In this document: positions 60,059 through 64,000 of the stretch, in pieces
Numbering within the stretch: position 1 is the stretch's first letter
Layout: every line of letters begins with the position of its first letter
Source of the DNA: Phycicoccus avicenniae_A
GTDB taxonomy: Bacteria > Actinomycetota > Actinomycetes > Actinomycetales > Dermatophilaceae
DNA: 64,000 nt
Reading direction: 5' to 3'
Assembly (NCBI RefSeq): GCF_050496545.1
Contig: NZ_JBNVZV010000010.1
Span: forward strand, 81,340 to 145,339
Translations under genes and position numbers: made by a program
Notes under the pieces: model-generated
What the model was told of the DNA's origin: nothing
What the model saw: only the letters and a program-made list of their open reading frames with translations
Databases searched by the model: none

Positions 60059-61249
60059 TCAGTCGAACCAGGGGTCCAGGCCGTGGAGGGGGAAGACCGC
60101 CTGTCGCGTCGCGAAGACGGCCCGGTCGAGCGGACTCTCCGGGTTGTGGCCCATCCCCCACGGCTGGACCCAGATGGGCAGCCGGTCCGGGGGCAGGTCC
60201 CCCATCCGGCGCGGCCCGGGGCGCCCGAGCAGGCTCTGCACGTGGTCGCGCCACTCCTGCGGGACCTCGGTGGCCACGTCGACCGGCCGGTGCGCGGCGA
60301 TCGCCGTCAGGTGGGTCCAGGACCGCGGGACGACGTCGACCAGCTCGTAGCCGCCCCCGCCGAGGGCCACCCACCGCCCGCCGGCGACCTCGTGGGCGAG
60401 GGTGTGCAGCTCGTCGTGCGCCCGGCGCTGGGCGTCGACGGTGATCGCCAGGTGGGCGAGCGGGTCCTCGAGGTGGGTGTCGCACCCGTGCTGTGTCACG
60501 AGCACGTCCGGCTGGAAGGCCCGCACGAGCGGCGGCACGACGGCGTCGATGGCCCGCAGCCACGAGGCGTCGCCGGTACCCGGCGGCAGCGCGACGTTGG
60601 CCACGCTCCCCCGCGCCTCCGGCCCGCCGACGTCGCCCGGCCAGCCGGTGCCGGGGAAGAGGTGCTGACCGCTCTCGTGGAGCGAGATCGTGAGGACCCG
60701 GGGGTCGTTCCAGAAGACCCGCTCGACACCGTCGCCGTGGTGGACGTCGATGTCGACGTAGGCCACCCGCTGCGCCCCGTGGTCGAGCAGCCAGCGGATG
60801 CCGACCGCGATGTCGTTGTAGATGCAGAAGCCCGCGGCGTGCGTGCGCATCGCGTGGTGCAGCCCGCCGCAGAAGTTGACGCCGTGCTCGGCCTCGCCCT
60901 CCCAGACGCGGCGGCAGACGTCGACGGTGCCCTGGACGATGCGGGCCGAGGCCTCGTGCATCCCGCGGAAGGCGGGGTCGTCGTCGGTGCCGAGCCCGCG
61001 GTGGACATCGGCCCGGGAGGGGTCCTCGGAGGCGGCACGCACGGCGGCGACGTAGGCCGGGTCGTGGACGGTCGTCAGCAGGTGGTCGTCGGCGACGTCC
61101 GGGCAGAGGACGTCGACGTGGTCGAGGACGCCGAGCGAGCGCGCGAGCCGGGAGGTGAGGTCGAGCCGCACCGGCGCCATCGGGTGGGTGGGGCCGAAGT
61201 CGTAGGCGGTGAACACGTCGTCCCAGATGACGCTCGTCCGTGGGCCCAT
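60059..61249 (-). CDS. Acetoin-utilisation-type histone deacetylase family protein (AcuC-like)
   Basis: 396-residue arginase/deacetylase-fold enzyme. Zinc and catalytic motifs: VNFCGGLHHAMRTHAAGFCIYNDIAVG, YVDIDVHHGDGVERVF (Zn ligand Asp/His), SLHESGQHLFPGTG and VTQHGCDTHLEDPLAHL. In Bacillus AcuC deacetylates acetyl-CoA synthetase; here targets are unknown. Two GNAT acetyltransferase genes lie 1-2 kb away. ATG 61249; divergent from the ktrA-like gene by 71 bp. Confidence 0.88.
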   Translation of the reverse strand: MGPRTSVIWDDVFTAYDFGPTHPMAPVRLDLTSRLARSLGVLDHVDVLCPDVADDHLLTTVHDPAYVAAVRAASEDPSRADVHRGLGTDDDPAFRGMHEASARIVQGTVDVCRRVWEGEAEHGVNFCGGLHHAMRTHAAGFCIYNDIAVGIRWLLDHGAQRVAYVDIDVHHGDGVERVFWNDPRVLTISLHESGQHLFPGTGWPGDVGGPEARGSVANVALPPGTGDASWLRAIDAVVPPLVRAFQPDVLVTQHGCDTHLEDPLAHLAITVDAQRRAHDELHTLAHEVAGGRWVALGGGGYELVDVVPRSWTHLTAIAAHRPVDVATEVPQEWRDHVQSLLGRPGPRRMGDLPPDRLPIWVQPWGMGHNPESPLDRAVFATRQAVFPLHGLDPWFD

Positions 61250-61320
61250 GGCTGCACGCTACTCGGTGGGGCGGGCGTGGCAGGCTTGCCCCGACCGACC
61301 CCACACCGGGAGGAACGACG

Positions 61321-61989
61321 ATGGGCAAGAGCGCGAACGCGGACAGCGAGGTCCTCGTCATCGGCCTCGGGCGCTTCGGTGCCGCAGCGGCGCTCGAGCT
61401 GCGTCGGCTGGGGCACAAGGTGACCGCGATCGAGAAGGACGGCTTCCTCGCCGAGAAGTTCCTCGGCCGGATCAGCCACGTCGTCCACGGCGACGCCAGC
61501 GAGGTCCAGGTCATCCGCGACGCCAAGGCCGGGAAGTTCGGCATCGCCGTGGTCGCGATCGGCTCGTCCGTGGAGGCGTCGGTGCTGGCGGCCGCCAACC
61601 TCGTCGACGCCGGCGTCCCGGCCATCTGGGCCAAGGCGCTCTCCCCCGAGCACGCCCGCATCCTCGACCGGATCGGGGTGCAGCACATCGTCCGTCCCGA
61701 GGCCGACACCGGCCGGCGGGTCGCCCACCTCGTCGGCGGCCGGATGCAGGACTACATCGAGTTCGACGACGGCTTCGCCATCGTCAAGATGCGCCCCCCG
61801 ACCGAGACCGTCGGTTTCACGTTGGAGCAGAGCGCAGTTCGCAGCAAGTACGGCGTGACCGTCGTCGGCGTCAAGGCGCCCGGTGAGGACTTCACCTACG
61901 CCGTGCCGTCGACCAAGGTCTCGGCGCACGACGTGCTCATCGTCAGCGGTCCCACGACGCTCATCGAGCGGCTGGCCGCCCGCCCCTGA
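61321..61989 (+). CDS. KtrA/TrkA-type potassium-channel regulatory protein
   Basis: 222 residues: an RCK_N nucleotide-binding domain (VLVIGLGRFGAAAALELRRLG, VVHGDASEVQVI, VVAIGSSVEASVLAAANLVDAG) and an RCK_C domain at about 140-220. It gates a KtrB/TrkH-type K+ channel in response to ATP/ADP or NAD(H). No membrane partner is in the window. ATG 61321 with GGGAGG upstream. It converges on a GNAT gene. Confidence 0.9.
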   Translation: MGKSANADSEVLVIGLGRFGAAAALELRRLGHKVTAIEKDGFLAEKFLGRISHVVHGDASEVQVIRDAKAGKFGIAVVAIGSSVEASVLAAANLVDAGVPAIWAKALSPEHARILDRIGVQHIVRPEADTGRRVAHLVGGRMQDYIEFDDGFAIVKMRPPTETVGFTLEQSAVRSKYGVTVVGVKAPGEDFTYAVPSTKVSAHDVLIVSGPTTLIERLAARP

Positions 61990-62014
61990 CCCACCCGCGG
62001 CGGGCCCGGCAGGG

Positions 62015-62542
62015 TCAGAGGGTGGGGATGCCGCCCCGGTCGCCGGCCAGCGGGAGGGTCATCGCGACCTCCTCCTCGCCGTCGTCCTCGGAGACGACGC
62101 GCATCGGCCGGCGGCTGCCCGTGGGGCGGAAGCCGAAGCTGCTCGCGAAGGCCACGGCCCGGCCGTTGTCGGTGCCGACCCAGTAGTAGAGCTGCGTGCG
62201 ACCCTGCTCGGCGGCCACGTGGGCACCGGCCCGCACGAGCGCCGCCGCGACACCGCTGCCGCGTGCCTCGGGGCGCACCCAGAGGCCGAACAGCTGGGCG
62301 GCCTCGGGCTTGTCCTCGCCCACCTCGCCGACGCTCGCGATGCCGACGGCCTCGCCGTCGCGCTCGGCGAGCAGGCGCGTGGAGCGCTGCATCCGGGCCC
62401 GCCAGAAGTCCTCCGGTTCGGCCTCCTCCTCGGCGTGGGAGGCGACGAACGCCTCGGGCGACTCGGCGAGGGCGGTGAGGCGGACCGCGCGGAAACGCTC
62501 CCACTCCTCGACGTCCAGGGGACGCACCGTGATGTCGCTCAT
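62015..62542 (-). CDS. GNAT family N-acetyltransferase
   Basis: 175 residues, acetyl-CoA-dependent. The A motif is VRPEARGSGVAAALVRAGAHVAAEQG (about 95-120); LYYWVGTDNGRAVAFASSFGFRPTG is the usual late beta strand/helix. The ATG at 62542 with GGGAGAG seven bases upstream is preferred over 62563. The substrate is unknown. Confidence 0.85.
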   Translation of the reverse strand: MSDITVRPLDVEEWERFRAVRLTALAESPEAFVASHAEEEAEPEDFWRARMQRSTRLLAERDGEAVGIASVGEVGEDKPEAAQLFGLWVRPEARGSGVAAALVRAGAHVAAEQGRTQLYYWVGTDNGRAVAFASSFGFRPTGSRRPMRVVSEDDGEEEVAMTLPLAGDRGGIPTL

Positions 62543-62615
62543 GGCGGAACTCTCCCACGACACCCTCGGGGTGGGGCAACCGGGGAGGATGAACAGCCGG
62601 TGCCGGGGTGCTCCG

Positions 62616-63128
62616 TCAGGGCAGGTCGCGGGCCATCCGGACCTCGACGCACGAGGGGTCCCACGGCATGGTGCCGGTCTCCCCGGTGAGGGCGAACCCG
62701 CGCCGGAGGTAGAAGCGGCAGGCCCGGGTGTTCTCGCGGGCGACGTCGAGCACGACGCGGCGGAACCCGGCGTCGGCCGCGTGCGCGAGCGCGGCGTCGA
62801 CGAGTGCCTCGGCGGCCCCGCTCCCCCGCGCCGGCGCCGCCACCCACATGCCGACGAGGTACACCTCGCCGGGCGCGAGCTCCTCGGCGGCGAAGAGCCC
62901 GACGGTGCCGACGGGACGGCCCTCGTCGACCGCGAGCCACGTGGCGGGGCCGGTAGACGCGTACTGCTGCCAGGACGCGTCGTCGCGGGCGGCCGCCTCG
63001 GCGTACGTCGTCCAGAACGCCCGCGGGCTGTCGATGAGCGCGGCCATCCGGACGTCGCGGTAGGTGCGCCACGCCTCCGGGCCCAGCCGCTCGACCCGCA
63101 GCGGAGGTGCGAGGCCGGGCTCAGCCAC
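62616..63128 (-). CDS. GNAT family N-acetyltransferase, overlapping proC
   Basis: 170 residues; a second, related acetyltransferase. Acetyl-CoA motif: WVAAPARGSGAAEALVDAALAHAADAG; VLDVARENTRACRFYLRRGFALTGETG completes the fold. GTG 63128 lies inside the proC end (8-bp overlap), so it is co-expressed with proC. It shares an overall plan with the GNAT gene 73 bp downstream, suggesting an old duplication. Confidence 0.85.
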   Translation of the reverse strand: MAEPGLAPPLRVERLGPEAWRTYRDVRMAALIDSPRAFWTTYAEAAARDDASWQQYASTGPATWLAVDEGRPVGTVGLFAAEELAPGEVYLVGMWVAAPARGSGAAEALVDAALAHAADAGFRRVVLDVARENTRACRFYLRRGFALTGETGTMPWDPSCVEVRMARDLP

Positions 63129-63921
63129 CGGCGAGCTCGGCGCTGCGGACGGCGGCGGCCTCCATCGCGCTGATGAAGGCGGCACGCACCTTGTGGTCGT
63201 CGAGCTCGCGCAGCGCGGCGGCGGTCGTGCCGCCCGGCGAGGTGACCTGCTCGCGGAGCACGGTGGGGTGCTGGCCGGTCTCCTTGATCATCGTCGCGGC
63301 GCCGAAGAGCGTCTGGACGACGAGCTCGGTGGCGGTGGCGCGCGGCATCCCGAGGACGACGCCGGCCTCGATCATCGCCTCGACGACGTAGAAGATGTAC
63401 GCCGGCCCGCTGCCGGAGATCGCGGTGACGGCGTCCTGGAGCTTCTCGGGGACCTCGAGCACCTTGCCGGTGGCGGCGAGCAGCTCCTCGGCCTCGGCGA
63501 CCTGCTCGGGGGCGCAGTGGGCGCCGCCGGAGACGGCGGCCATCCCCTGGTCGACGAGCGCCGGGGTGTTCGGCATCACCCGGACGACCGAACGCCCCTC
63601 CGGCAGACGGGACTCCACGAAGGACGTGGTGATGCCGGCCGCGAGGCTCACGACGAGGTTGCCGGCGTCGACGTGCGGGGCGATCTCCTCGAGCAGCGCG
63701 CCCATGTCCTGGGGCTTGACGACGAGGACGAGGGTGTCGGCGGCCGCCGCCGCCTCGGCGTTGTCGAGGACGCGCACCCCGTACTTCTCGGACAGCTCGG
63801 CGGCGCGGTCGGCCCGGCGCTCGGTGATGACGAGGGCGTCCGCCGGGCGCCCGGCGCGCAGCAGCCCCGAGAGGAGCGTCTCGCCCATGACACCGGCACC
63901 GAAGATCGCGACCGTACCCAT
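63121..63921 (-). CDS. proC: Pyrroline-5-carboxylate reductase
   Basis: 266-residue enzyme for the last step of proline synthesis. It shows the NAD(P) motif VAIFGAGVMGETLLSGLL, VRVMPNTPALVDQGM, AISGSGPAYIFYVVEAM and the family signature near GQHPTVLREQVTSPGGTT. ATG 63921. A G-run begins 29 bp upstream, so the promoter cannot be judged. Confidence 0.95.
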   Translation of the reverse strand: MGTVAIFGAGVMGETLLSGLLRAGRPADALVITERRADRAAELSEKYGVRVLDNAEAAAAADTLVLVVKPQDMGALLEEIAPHVDAGNLVVSLAAGITTSFVESRLPEGRSVVRVMPNTPALVDQGMAAVSGGAHCAPEQVAEAEELLAATGKVLEVPEKLQDAVTAISGSGPAYIFYVVEAMIEAGVVLGMPRATATELVVQTLFGAATMIKETGQHPTVLREQVTSPGGTTAAALRELDDHKVRAAFISAMEAAAVRSAELAGG

Positions 63922-63950
63922 GGGGGCGAGTATGCCGCCCGTCCCGGGGT

Positions 63951-63999
<49 letters not shown>

Positions 64000-64000
64000 C

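Overview
The window is a gene-dense, very GC-rich stretch of an actinobacterial chromosome. Evidence for the lineage: a mycothiol-type disulfide reductase, a menaquinone (not ubiquinone) pathway, the tiny ribosomal protein bS22, GTG starts and GTGA/ATGA stop-start overlaps almost everywhere, and a gene order that recalls the Mycobacterium tuberculosis Rv0500-Rv0562 region (from memory). The protein sequences look like a Micrococcales member, perhaps Intrasporangiaceae, but that finer placement is a guess. I see no rRNA, tRNA, prophage, insertion sequence or CRISPR array.

Layout. 1-3.3 kb: a truncated sugar-lactone/alditol oxidase, a fold-III PLP enzyme and an MFS transporter. 3.4-20.75 kb (minus strand): a complete 14-gene NADH dehydrogenase operon nuoA-N, ending in a translationally coupled polyprenyl diphosphate synthase that probably makes the menaquinone tail. 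21-26.4 kb: menG, menF, a menJ-like reductase and menD. 26.4-30.9 kb: an alpha/beta hydrolase paired with a WXG100-like protein, a glycosyltransferase and mycothione reductase. 30.9-40.4 kb: a VOC protein, menC, an Nramp-like transporter, an unknown gene, menB, a short-chain fatty acid transporter, a hemerythrin-like protein, menE, a PLDc_N protein and menA. 40.4-41.05 kb: a non-coding region with a 62-bp tandem repeat array. 41.05-47.4 kb (minus): a cytochrome c maturation operon read hemL, phosphatase, resA-like, ccdA, resB, ccsB, DUF4229. 47.5-50.7 kb: a MarR regulator divergent from a YceI protein, a DUF1203 gene, and an AztD-like zinc-binding lipoprotein behind a Zur/Fur-type box. 50.7-56.3 kb (minus): rex-hemA-hemC-cobA/hemD-hemB. 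56.4-59.9 kb (minus): glutaredoxin-like, acyltransferase, epimerase, bS22 and a small HTH protein. 60-63.9 kb: AcuC-like deacetylase, a KtrA-like protein, two GNAT acetyltransferases and proC, then a 49-base G run.

Most of the region serves one theme: respiratory electron transfer. It encodes complex I, nearly all of menaquinone synthesis, early haem synthesis and haem attachment to c-type cytochromes. The redox sensor Rex is encoded here, and Rex-type operators lie in front of both nuoA and rex itself, so NADH/NAD+ ratio probably tunes complex I and the haem operon together.

The least explained sequence is non-coding: four copies of a 46-50 bp palindrome at convergent gene ends (3.4, 23.1 twice, 50.7 kb), two other long palindromes (24.5 and 48.7 kb), and the 62-bp array whose outer flanks are inverted copies of each other.
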